Source: Methylorubrum populi | GTDB taxonomy: Bacteria; Pseudomonadota; Alphaproteobacteria; Rhizobiales; Beijerinckiaceae | Length of the DNA: 64,000 bases | NCBI GenBank assembly: GCA_020741775.1 | Contig: DYYG01000013.1 | Span: 62,001-126,000, forward strand | Reading direction: 5' to 3' | In this document: piece by piece, positions 25,572-32,793 of the stretch | Position numbering within the stretch: position 1 is the stretch's first letter | Layout of the letters: each line of letters begins with the position of its first letter | The notes under the pieces: model-generated | The model's database searches: none | What the model saw: the letters and a program-made list of their open reading frames with translations, nothing else | What the model was told of the DNA's origin: nothing | Program-made: the position numbers and the translations under genes

Positions 25572-26177
25572 TCACGCTTGCGTGATGGCCAGGGACAGGA
25601 AGTAGGCGCCGTAGCCCAGCACCATGAGGGCGGCGATGCCGTCGAGAACGTAGGGCTGCACCTTCCGGAAGATGCCAGTCCGGCCGAGGACGAGTCCTAG
25701 CCCGACGACGACGGCGACACCGATGCCGACGCCGAGCGTCGCCGTGCCCGCACCCTCACGGAGGGACACGCCAAGCCATACCACGAGGATCTCCAGCCCC
25801 TCGGCGACGAGGGCCCAGGTCGCGACGCCGAGACCCGGCGCGTTCAGGGGACGGTTCCAATGTCCCTGCGCGGGGGTGGACGGTTCGTGCGTATCCCTAT
25901 CCCGAAGGCCGACGACGAACTCGTAGAGGAGGTACAGCCCGAAGCCCAGCAGCAGCACCGCCGAGATCCAGTCGACGACATTCAGTGCCAAGAGGTAGGC
26001 CGCCGAGCGGAGGAGGATAGCCAGCGTGCCGACCGCGAGCGCCCCGGCAATGGACCCGGCCAGGATGCTGCGCCAACCGAACCGATAGGCGCCCGTCAGC
26101 ATCACCGAGGCGGCGATGAAGAGTTCGGTGAACGTCACCTGGAAGGTGATGAGGGCGCCGAGCCATGAGACGGTCAT
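25572..26177 (-). CDS. Integral membrane protein of unknown substrate, divergent from chrB
   Basis: A 201-residue protein from the ATG at 26,177 (a longer upstream frame crosses the divergent promoter and is rejected). Six or so membrane helices in two halves; each half starts with an acidic helix motif, FTELFIAASVMLTG and ALVAEGLEILVVWLG, reminiscent of the ExxE motifs of FTR1-type iron permeases and other two-fold metal transporters. Being divergent from a ChrB-domain gene around a perfect dyad, it may be a metal or oxyanion transporter. The precise family is not recognised. Confidence 0.6.
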   Translation of the reverse strand: MTVSWLGALITFQVTFTELFIAASVMLTGAYRFGWRSILAGSIAGALAVGTLAILLRSAAYLLALNVVDWISAVLLLGFGLYLLYEFVVGLRDRDTHEPSTPAQGHWNRPLNAPGLGVATWALVAEGLEILVVWLGVSLREGAGTATLGVGIGVAVVVGLGLVLGRTGIFRKVQPYVLDGIAALMVLGYGAYFLSLAITQA

Positions 26178-26255
26178 CGGTGGTTCCTTGGGTCGGTGCC
26201 TAGCCCGGATCGGACCGAGACGCTCGACATAGCGGCTGAAATCGACGCTTGCAAT

Positions 26256-26269
26256 GTAACGGTCGTTAC
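26256..26269. promoter_or_regulatory. Perfect dyad in the divergent chrB/membrane protein promoter
   Basis: GTAACG-GT-CGTTAC, a perfect inverted repeat 16 bases before the ChrB ATG, followed by a related TATAACGAC. Located between two divergent genes, it is a good candidate operator, perhaps for the ChrB protein itself. Confidence 0.6.
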
Positions 26270-26285
26270 TTTTATAACGACGGCT

Positions 26286-26852
26286 ATGACGCAAGAGACA
26301 TGGCTTCTTCTCACCTACAAGGTGCCCGCAGACCCGCCCCGGCGCCGGGTCGCCCTTTGGCGCAAGCTGAAGGGAATGGGCGCGGTCTACCTCCAGAACG
26401 GGGTCTGCCTGCTGCCGCGCACGGACGAGCACCGGCGCGCCCTCAAGATCATCGAGAACGAGATCGCCGACATGTCCGGCGAGGCGGTGCTCCTGGAGAC
26501 CGTCGGGCTCGACAAGGCGCAGGGCGAGAAGGTGGTGACCCGCTTCCGGGCCGATCGCGACGAGGAATACCGCGAGTTCCTCGGGCGCGTGGCCGACTTC
26601 GAGGCGGAGATCGCCAAGGAGACCGCCGCCCGGCACTTCACCTATGCCGAGCTGGAGGAGAACGACGAGGACCTCAAGAAGCTCAGGACATGGCTGGAGA
26701 AGATCCGCCGGCTCGATTTCTACGCCGCTCCGCAGGGCGGCGACGCGGCGGCCGGCCTCGCCCGGTGCGAGGCCCTCCTCGACACCTACGCCAACCAGGT
26801 CTTCGCGGCCCAGGAGGAGAACCGGGGCCTACCCGGCTCGGACGAGGCATAA
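26286..26852 (+). CDS. ChrB N-terminal-domain protein
   Basis: A 188-residue protein resembling the N-terminal domain of the chromate-resistance regulator ChrB: WLLLTYKVPADPPRRRVALWRKLKGMGAVYLQNGVCLLP, then a helical region (AEIAKETAARHFTYAELEENDEDLKKLRTWLEKIRRLDFY). The C-terminal ChrB domain found in full-length proteins (about 310 residues) is absent. ChrB acts as a chromate-responsive regulator; no chrA lies in the window, so the role may be regulation of the divergent membrane protein. Confidence 0.8.
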   Translation: MTQETWLLLTYKVPADPPRRRVALWRKLKGMGAVYLQNGVCLLPRTDEHRRALKIIENEIADMSGEAVLLETVGLDKAQGEKVVTRFRADRDEEYREFLGRVADFEAEIAKETAARHFTYAELEENDEDLKKLRTWLEKIRRLDFYAAPQGGDAAAGLARCEALLDTYANQVFAAQEENRGLPGSDEA

Positions 26853-26864
26853 GGGAGCGGACGG

Positions 26865-27659
26865 ATGCGCGTGATGTCCTACAACATCCTCAACGGCGGC
26901 TTCGACGGGTCGGACGACCGGCGCTTTCGCAGTCTCCTCGGGATCGTCGGCGAGGCGGCTCCCGACGTCCTCTTGATCCAGGAGGCCCGGGGCTTCCTGG
27001 CATCCGGATGCGAGCGCCTCTTCGCCTTCGAGCGAGCCCTTGGACTGCGGGGTTTCGTCGCCGAGGCGCGGACGACGGGCCAGAACACGGCGGTGTTCGT
27101 GCGGCCCGGGATAAAGCCCCTGGCCTTCACCGCCGACGACGCGCACTTCCATCATGCCGCGGCGACCGTACGCCTCTCGGTGCCCGGGCTGGACAAGCCG
27201 CTGACCGCCGTCAGCGTCCACCTCTGCCCCAACGGCCCCCAGGTCCGGCTCCGCGAGACGAGCTACCTGTTCGGCCTCGCCCTGCCGGACGACTACGTGA
27301 TCGTCGGGGGCGACCTCAACTCGGTCTCGCCCGACGATGCCGAGCCCGAGGGCCTGCCGCTCCTGCCGGCCCACCACCGGGTGCGTTACGCCGCCCCCGA
27401 CGGGACCGCGGACCGGCGCGCCGTCGCCGGCTTGCTCCAGGCGGGGTTCGTCGACGTGGCGACCCGCCTCGCCGGGAGCGTGACCACGACCGTCCCGGCG
27501 GCCGGCTTCGAGAATACGGAGTTCATGCCGTTCCGCTCGGACTACCTGTTCGCGAGCGAGGCCATGGCACGGCGGGTCCGGGACTACGCGGTGATGAAGA
27601 CGCCCGCGACCGGCGCCGCCTCGGACCACTACCCCATCGTCATCGACTTTTCGGGGTGA
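26865..27659 (+). CDS. Endonuclease/exonuclease/phosphatase-family protein
   Basis: A 264-residue EEP-fold hydrolase: MRVMSYNILNGGFDG at the N-terminus, an acidic LIQEARGF segment (catalytic Glu), VIVGGDLNSVSPDD (Asp/Asn pair) and ASDHYPIVIDF at the end (catalytic His). No signal peptide. It starts 12 bases after chrB on the same strand and is probably co-transcribed. The substrate could be a nucleic acid, phospholipid or nucleotide; nothing in the sequence decides. Confidence 0.83.
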   Translation: MRVMSYNILNGGFDGSDDRRFRSLLGIVGEAAPDVLLIQEARGFLASGCERLFAFERALGLRGFVAEARTTGQNTAVFVRPGIKPLAFTADDAHFHHAAATVRLSVPGLDKPLTAVSVHLCPNGPQVRLRETSYLFGLALPDDYVIVGGDLNSVSPDDAEPEGLPLLPAHHRVRYAAPDGTADRRAVAGLLQAGFVDVATRLAGSVTTTVPAAGFENTEFMPFRSDYLFASEAMARRVRDYAVMKTPATGAASDHYPIVIDFSG

Positions 27660-27664
27660 CCCTC

Positions 27665-27748
27665 ATGCTCGCCTTCGAGATCGCCGCCCTGTTCCTGACC
27701 CCGGCGTCCGTCCTGTTCGCGGCCGTCGTCGCTCCCCGTCTTCGTTGA
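27665..27748 (+). CDS. Possible 27-residue membrane peptide
   Basis: ATG five bases after the EEP stop encodes MLAFEIAALFLTPASVLFAA and a short basic tail, a single hydrophobic helix. Coding is suggested only by position in the operon and the composition; it may be chance. Confidence 0.25.
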   Translation: MLAFEIAALFLTPASVLFAAVVAPRLR

Positions 27749-27888
27749 TCCCCCGGGATTGACCACCGCGAGGCAATCGCGAATAAGCCTCCCACGGTAA
27801 TGGTGTCTGCCGGGCCTTGAGCCGAACCGCCGATCCCTGATGCGGCTGATGACTCCTACTCTTCGCAATTCTGCGAACGGGAGGAGTC

Positions 27889-29283
27889 ATGCGCGCGTCG
27901 TTCCAAAACCTTTTCCACGACCTGGATCTGGCCAACTTCCTGCGGAAACGCCGGTCGCACGCGATCTCGGTGGCACGCTGGTCCGCCATCCTGGTGCCGA
28001 TGGCCATCGCCGTGGGTACCCTCTGCGCCGCCTTCCTCTGGAGCCTCGACGAGGCCACGCAGGCGCGCTTCGACCATCCCTGGCTGCTGTTCCTCCTGCC
28101 CCTCGGGGGCTTCGGTGTCGGCCTGCTCTACCTGCTGTTCGGGAAGAGCGTCGAAGGCGGCAACAACCTCATCGTCGAGGAGATCCACGAACCTGACGGC
28201 GGCGTGCCGCTGCGGATGGCGCCGCTCATCTTCCTCGGAACCATCGTCACGCACCTGTTCGGCGGATCGGCCGGCCGCGAGGGCACGGCGGTCCAGATGG
28301 GCGGCAGCCTCGCCAGCGCCTTCGGCAGGATGTTCGGGGTCGATGCTGCCGGCGTTCGGGTGCTTCTGATGGCGGGCATCGCCGCCGGCTTCGGCGCGGT
28401 CTTCGGCACGCCCATCGCCGGGGCCGTCTTCGCGTTGGAAGTGCTCGCGGTCGGGCGCGTCGAGTACGCGGCACTGGTCCCGTGCCTGTTGGCCGCGGTC
28501 GTCGGCGACTGGACCTGCCAGGCCTGGGGCATCCACCACGGCCTCTATCACGTCGGCTTCCTTGCCGGCACCGCCAAGGCCCTGACGGTGGAGCCGGTGC
28601 TCCTGGCCAAGGTCGCCCTCGCCGGCGTCGCGTTCGGTCTCGTCGGGCTCGCGTTCGCCGAGGCCAACCACGTCCTCGGGGGATGGCTCAAGCGTCGCGT
28701 CCCGTATGGGCCGCTCCGACCCGTGATCGGCGGCCTTGCGGTCATCGGCTTGGTCTACGCCCTCGGCACGCGCGACTACCTCGGTCTCGGCGTCGCCGCC
28801 GCCGAACCGGGCGGGTTGGCCATCGCCAGCTTCTTCGGCCCGGACATCCATCCCTGGAGTTGGGCCCTCAAGATCCTCTTCACGGTCGTGACACTGAGCG
28901 CCGGGTTCAAGGGGGGTGAGGTCACGCCGCTGTTCTTCATCGGTGCCGCCCTAGGGAACGCCCTGGCCGGGGTGCTGGGAGCGCCCGTCGACCTGTTTGC
29001 GGCGCTGGGGTTCGTCGCGGTGTTCGCCGGCGCCGCCAACACGCCACTCGCCTGCACGCTGATGGGCATCGAGCTGTTCGGCGCCACGCACGGAGTCTAC
29101 CTCGCGGTGGCCTGCTTCCTCGCCTACCTCTGCTCGGGCCACAACGGGATCTACCTGTCCCAGCGCATCGCCGTACCGAAGGCCTCAACGGGTCTCGCCG
29201 CCGGCGCGACCCTGCGCGAGGCCCGAACTGGACGCGTGCCGGCCGTTCAGCCCCAGCCTGCCCCCCAGCATTCCGGCCACTGA
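27889..29283 (+). CDS. ClC-family chloride channel/transporter
   Basis: A 464-residue ClC protein with about ten membrane helices. The selectivity-filter motif is [14 protein letters not shown] (Pro replaced by Thr compared with GREGP), and the second conserved block is [20 protein letters not shown] with the GKxGxxxP-type loop as GGEVTP. The external gating Glu is in GREGT. ATG preceded by GGGAGG. Ten bases upstream of a DUF190 gene on the same strand; ClC/DUF190 pairs occur in fluoride or acid-stress contexts, which is suggestive only. Confidence 0.88.
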   Translation: MRASFQNLFHDLDLANFLRKRRSHAISVARWSAILVPMAIAVGTLCAAFLWSLDEATQARFDHPWLLFLLPLGGFGVGLLYLLFGKSVEGGNNLIVEEIHEPDGGVPLRMAPLIFLGTIVTHLFGGSAGREGTAVQMGGSLASAFGRMFGVDAAGVRVLLMAGIAAGFGAVFGTPIAGAVFALEVLAVGRVEYAALVPCLLAAVVGDWTCQAWGIHHGLYHVGFLAGTAKALTVEPVLLAKVALAGVAFGLVGLAFAEANHVLGGWLKRRVPYGPLRPVIGGLAVIGLVYALGTRDYLGLGVAAAEPGGLAIASFFGPDIHPWSWALKILFTVVTLSAGFKGGEVTPLFFIGAALGNALAGVLGAPVDLFAALGFVAVFAGAANTPLACTLMGIELFGATHGVYLAVACFLAYLCSGHNGIYLSQRIAVPKASTGLAAGATLREARTGRVPAVQPQPAPQHSGH

Positions 29284-29293
29284 AGGAGTCGTC

Positions 29294-29737
29294 ATGACCC
29301 CGTCGCATCGCATCGTCGCCACCGAGACCGGCATGGTCCGGATATACCTGAGGCCCCGGGACAGGGCCGGGACGAGGCGCGCCGGATGGTTCCCGGGTGG
29401 CAAGCCGCTCTATCGGGAGTTGGTCGCCCAGGCCAAGGCGGAGGGGCTCATCAACGCGGTCGCGCACCATGCCCACCACGGCTACAGCAACCACGGCCCC
29501 GTCCTCGACGACGGTGCGGAGTCGGCCAATCCCGAACTGACGATGTTCGTCGAGCTGATCGGGAGCCGCGAGACGCTCGAACGGTTCTGCGCGCGGCATG
29601 GTGCCCACCTTGCCGGCAAGGTGATCGTCTACAAGCGCCTGGAACACTGGACGGTCGGAACCATCACCGCAGTCCAAGGTCCCGGGATGGCACCGGATGC
29701 GGCGACCGCGCCGATCCCCCGGACGTGCGCGATCTAG
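29294..29737 (+). CDS. DUF190-family protein
   Basis: A 147-residue protein with the DUF190 ferredoxin-like core: MVRIYLRPRDRAG, GGKPLYRELVAQAKAEGLINAVAHHAHHGYSNHG, LTMFVELIGSRETLERFCARHG and GKVIVYKRLEHW. Members resemble PII-like signalling proteins and often sit next to CrcB or ClC fluoride exporters. The His-rich insert HHAHHGYSNHG is unusual and could bind a metal. The C-terminal 20 residues are nonconserved. Confidence 0.82.
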   Translation: MTPSHRIVATETGMVRIYLRPRDRAGTRRAGWFPGGKPLYRELVAQAKAEGLINAVAHHAHHGYSNHGPVLDDGAESANPELTMFVELIGSRETLERFCARHGAHLAGKVIVYKRLEHWTVGTITAVQGPGMAPDAATAPIPRTCAI

Positions 29738-29798
29738 GAAACGCGACGGTTTCGCCGGAGAGGGACGGGATCATGTTTGCCGACGCTTCTGGGGTTGG

Positions 29799-30545
29799 TC
29801 AGTAGACCCCGATCAGCTTGCACCCGGCCACGACCAGAACGAACCCCAGGGCCTTGAGGATCACATTCGTGGGAAGCCTGATGCCGAGGGTGGTGCCGAC
29901 GACGGCACCAAGCATCACCGCCGCGATATAAAGGGGCAGGTCCGAGGGAAGCGCCCCGACCGATGCGACGTTGCCGAGCAGGCCGAACGCCGAGATCACG
30001 AGAATGAACGCCGCAGCCACCCCGGAAGCGGCCTTCACGTCCGACCAGCCGGCGAACATGAGCAACGGCGAAAGGAAGATGCCCCCGCCCGTTCCCGTGA
30101 GGCCGGATAGGAGCCCGATTCCGGCGCCGCACAGGATGGCCACCGGCACCGGGGGGTCGGACCACCGCACGGCGCTCCGGATCGGCGTCGGCCAGAGGAG
30201 GCGAACGGCTCCCAGAAGGAGCACGACGCCCACGAGGGGCCGGTAGAACTCCCCCGGGAGCTTGATGGAGCCGCCCAGCAGCGCCAGCGGCATCGCCCCG
30301 ATCAGGTAGAGCCACAGCGTCCGCCAGCGGAACTGACCGGCCCGGATGAACCTCCACGAGGTGAAGGTCGCCACGATGACGTTGAGCACCAGCGCAGTTG
30401 GGCGCATCGAGGTCGATGCTACACCAAACAGGGCCATCATGGCGATGTAAGCGGATGCCCCTGCGTGGCCGACACTGGTGTAGAGCGCCGCCCCTACGAA
30501 CATGCAGGCGGCCAAGGCCAGTTCTGAACCAATCGAGGAGAGCAT
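29799..30545 (-). CDS. TauE/SafE-family membrane transporter
   Basis: A 248-residue anion-exporter-family protein with eight hydrophobic segments. Signatures: GAALYTSVGHAGASAYIAMMALFGV at the start and LLSGLTGTGGGIFLSPLLMFAGWSDVKAASGVAAAFILVISAFGL in the second half. It is the last recognisable conserved gene before the Tn7-like region. Convergent with DUF190 (61 bases between stops). Confidence 0.87.
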   Translation of the reverse strand: MLSSIGSELALAACMFVGAALYTSVGHAGASAYIAMMALFGVASTSMRPTALVLNVIVATFTSWRFIRAGQFRWRTLWLYLIGAMPLALLGGSIKLPGEFYRPLVGVVLLLGAVRLLWPTPIRSAVRWSDPPVPVAILCGAGIGLLSGLTGTGGGIFLSPLLMFAGWSDVKAASGVAAAFILVISAFGLLGNVASVGALPSDLPLYIAAVMLGAVVGTTLGIRLPTNVILKALGFVLVVAGCKLIGVY

Positions 30546-30813
30546 TATCCTCCCCTAACGGATCGCCTTTGGCTCTGAAAGTCAGCCTGACAGCTTTCAA
30601 TCACTTACTGGTACAGTGTCGTGATAGATCGTATCCAAGCGCGACAGCGATGGCCGCTTCCCCGCCTCTGCCGCTCGGAAGCGGACAGGCAGAAATCCAC
30701 CCAACCCGGACGTGCTTCATCGCCCCGTCAAGCCGCAGCGAAGCAGACCTTCAGCGAGTCTATGAAGGGCCGTGGGCGGTCTCTATGGTTATATCAGCTT
30801 CATACATCCGCCG

Positions 30814-31224
30814 TCAGAAAGTCGACAAGCAGAAAACCCGTGTTTCCACTTCGCCGGGGGTTAGGCCGTGCTTGACGTGATAGCGAATTCTTAGGATCCA
30901 CTCCGGGCAGGCAGCAGACGCCACGGAGCGCTCGGGTGGGATCGCTGTCCCAGCATCATCACTCCAAAGCTTGGTTCCGCTTCCCTTCCAGCCGATCGCA
31001 ACGAACAGCCAGCCGTTGAGGACGTCCACTGATGCTGGATGGAAACTGCGAACGACAGCCACCCTGTGTTTCCCATACCTAGGTCGAGTGAGCCAAGCTG
31101 CGATCCCATTGGCTTCGATCCCGGCGCAGGCGCCGTCCCTCGGGAAACCTAAAATCGAACGATCGTCATGTACGATTCGTTTGCCTTCGCCAGCGCAATG
31201 AAGGCAGCTATCACAATGCTCCAT
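30814..31224 (-). CDS. Hypothetical protein
   Basis: A 136-residue frame with MEHCDSCLHCAGEGKRIVHD at the N-terminus, where two CxxC-like pairs could bind a metal, and an otherwise protein-like sequence with Trp-rich strands. No family recognised. It lies in a lower-GC stretch that begins after the TauE/SafE gene, possibly outside or at the edge of the Tn7-like element. Coding is not certain. Confidence 0.4.
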   Translation of the reverse strand: MEHCDSCLHCAGEGKRIVHDDRSILGFPRDGACAGIEANGIAAWLTRPRYGKHRVAVVRSFHPASVDVLNGWLFVAIGWKGSGTKLWSDDAGTAIPPERSVASAACPEWILRIRYHVKHGLTPGEVETRVFCLSTF

Positions 31225-31659
31225 TGCGCGAAGGCAAAGCTTCGGCGCATCATCGCAGAAGTCGCGAAGAGAAGGCTCCGATGACCCGGTTCGAGCTTAC
31301 ATCGACGTTCCTTTCGGAACGTATCCTTAAGGCCTAAGTGCCGCGCTCGAACTCTATTGGGTAGGCGCGCCTACAGGCCCCTACCGATACTTCCCACTTG
31401 GAACAACAAAACACCGCGCTCAGACCGCGCCTCATCCTTTCAACGGGATGAATGATCTGCGTGTCCGAAACGACCATTCCGTAATGGTCGAGCCGGGCTC
31501 GAAGACTGCCAGCCCCGACGGACTTGCAACCCGGTCAGATCACCAAGCTCCACGCCCTGAGCGTTCTCTGGAATTGGCCTCGCCGCGTGGCGAAGCCACG
31601 CCCGAAGGCCGTTCGAAATGCGCCTGGAGGCTACCTGCGATCACATAGGAGGCAATGGA
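31225..31659. other. Noncoding stretch dense in hairpins and palindromes
   Basis: No credible gene. It holds ACGTTCC-TTTC-GGAACGT (31,305-31,322), the 14-base palindrome GTAGGCGCGCCTAC (31,361-31,374), CGACCATT-N4-AATGGTCG (31,471-31,490) and GCGTGGC-GAA-GCCACGC (31,585-31,601). Together with the 20-base sequence at 31,279 shared with the other flank, this could be a transposon end region, a leader for the small ORFs downstream, or both. Confidence 0.5.
31279..31298 (+). repeat. Long-range inverted repeat, left copy
   Basis: CGATGACCCGGTTCGAGCTT. The minus strand at 41,977-41,958 reads the same with one change (A for G at position 17). The pair encloses the tns genes and small ORFs, 10.7 kb apart. 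Confidence 0.55.
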
Positions 31660-31917
31660 ATGAGCTCGCAGACAAATGGTTCTCGGCGGCCACCGCGGGC
31701 AAACCGGCCCACGGGTCCACCAAGGCCGTGGACCCGTCGAAGGCCTCAGTGCGCGATCCAACGTGATGAAAGGGACGAAGGCGATGCATCCGAAACGGCT
31801 AGACCCAACCGCAACGGCTCGAGCGAGAGGCCCACCATGAGAAAGCAAAGAAGTCGTCCTACGGACCTCCCGGTCCCCAGACGCCAGCCGTCCTGGTTCG
31901 AAGGAGCAGTGAAATGA
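31660..31917 (+). CDS. Small Arg/Pro-rich ORF with strong ribosome-binding site
   Basis: An 85-residue frame whose ATG follows AGGAGG with seven bases of spacing; an ATG five bases earlier is dead (stop after two codons). The product is rich in Arg, Pro and Ser and ends SWFEGAVK. Its last third lies in the first copy of a 138-base tandem repeat. Its stop overlaps the next start (ATGA). The coding case rests on the RBS and coupling; the peptide is otherwise low-complexity and could instead be a leader. Confidence 0.45.
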   Translation: MSSQTNGSRRPPRANRPTGPPRPWTRRRPQCAIQRDERDEGDASETARPNRNGSSERPTMRKQRSRPTDLPVPRRQPSWFEGAVK

Positions 31918-32117
31918 GACCCTTGGTGATCGGGAGTCGATGGCCAAGCCGGCGGGCCCGAGCACGGGACCCACCATGCACAAGCACCGAAGCCGTCCGC
32001 CGGACGGTCCGGCCCTTGTCCCTAGCCCTCATGGTTCGAAGGAGAAGCGAAATGAGACCCTTGGTGATCGGGAGTCGATGGCCAAGCCGGTGGGCCCGAG
32101 CGCGAGGCCCACCATCG
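31831..32117. repeat. 138-base tandem repeat, about two copies
   Basis: CCCACCAT recurs at 31,831, 31,970 and 32,108, and ATGAGACCCTTGGTGATCGG at 31,914 and 32,052, giving a period of 138-139 bases. Each copy contains an SD-like GAAGGAG just before ATGAGACCC, so the repeat duplicates a translation start. The first interval has one extra base, which shifts the frame between copies. Confidence 0.85.
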
Positions 32118-32168
32118 CCCGGGGCAGCCTCGCTGCCAACGGGAGATCTGCAACAGCATACCGCTTAG
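31914..32168 (+). CDS. Small ORF carrying the tandem repeat
   Basis: An 84-residue frame starting at the ATG that overlaps the previous stop, with GAAGGAG seven bases before it. Residues 1-21 (MRPLVIGSRWPSRRARARDP and one more) are repeated 46 residues later, reflecting the 138-base DNA repeat. An alternative frame (from 31,940) gives a more ordinary-looking peptide with its own repeat around DRESMAKP, so which frame, if any, is translated is open. Confidence 0.35.
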   Translation: MRPLVIGSRWPSRRARARDPPCTSTEAVRRTVRPLSLALMVRRRSEMRPLVIGSRWPSRWARARGPPSPGAASLPTGDLQQHTA

Positions 32169-32184
32169 GAAGGAGTACTACATC

Positions 32185-32316
32185 ATGATGCGCCATCGTC
32201 ATTCCGCGGCTCCCGCGGAGATCAACCGTCCCGCCGATGTCGACCATTCGTTCACAGCGCCTGCGTTTCCGCAGATCCGCGAAGCGGGGTCGTATAGGGC
32301 GAGTATCCCATCGTGA
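32185..32316 (+). CDS. Small ORF, 43 residues, strong ribosome-binding site
   Basis: AGGAAGGAG lies nine bases before an ATG at 32,185 (a second ATG follows at once). The peptide starts MMRHRHSAAPAEINRPADVD and ends YRASIPS. It is the last of the inward-reading small ORFs on the left side, mirroring those before tnsA on the right. No homologue recognised. Confidence 0.45.
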   Translation: MMRHRHSAAPAEINRPADVDHSFTAPAFPQIREAGSYRASIPS

Positions 32317-32463
32317 AACCCGGGCTTGAAAAGGACCTGGCACCGGCTTTCGCTTCTTCCGCGACGTGTCGGTGCCGGGCTCGCCTCCTTCCCCGCCCAA
32401 ACCGCCGCCTCCGCGCTGATCGCATCCGGCGACCGTTCGGACGGGGGAGGAACTTCTGTCCCA

Positions 32464-32754
32464 CTACGCCTTCGGTGGCTTCCTGCCGAAGGCTTTTCGG
32501 ACGTCGACATGCGCTCCAGCCGCGCCATCGGAGACGAAATGGCTCAACAGAACGATGCCCCCTTCAATCTTCTCCGAGACGACGCCGAGAGGTGCGGACA
32601 CATCGTACCTGCGACATCGCCGGAGGGTAGGGAGGCTGAGTTGCGCATTCCCGGCGCAAGGCTCGATCGCCCGAATTTTCACGGCAGTCCGGATGTGATC
32701 GATCCGTTCGGCGTCATCACCGGAAAGGAGCGCAAGCGCATCGGCCAAAGACAT
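32464..32754 (-). CDS. Hypothetical protein divergent from tniQ2
   Basis: A 96-residue minus-strand frame starting MSLADALALLSGDDAERIDH with protein-like composition and codon use. It is divergent from the second tniQ, with 40-80 bases between starts. No motif recognised and the RBS is weak, so this could be a chance frame in a region that otherwise has no credible gene. Confidence 0.38.
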   Translation of the reverse strand: MSLADALALLSGDDAERIDHIRTAVKIRAIEPCAGNAQLSLPTLRRCRRYDVSAPLGVVSEKIEGGIVLLSHFVSDGAAGAHVDVRKAFGRKPPKA

Positions 32755-32793
32755 ATCGTCGAGGCAGGCGATCGAGGCGGAGCGAGCAACTCT

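Noticed and set aside
31284-31298. tRNA-like T-loop (GGTTCGAGC) in the left flank and its right-flank counterpart
   Set aside because: No paired T-stem, acceptor stem or anticodon arm could be built around either copy.
32326-32793. N-terminal extension of the second tniQ back to 32,326
   Set aside because: The extension is not protein-like and overlaps hairpin-rich DNA and a divergent frame; TniQ homology begins after 32,880.
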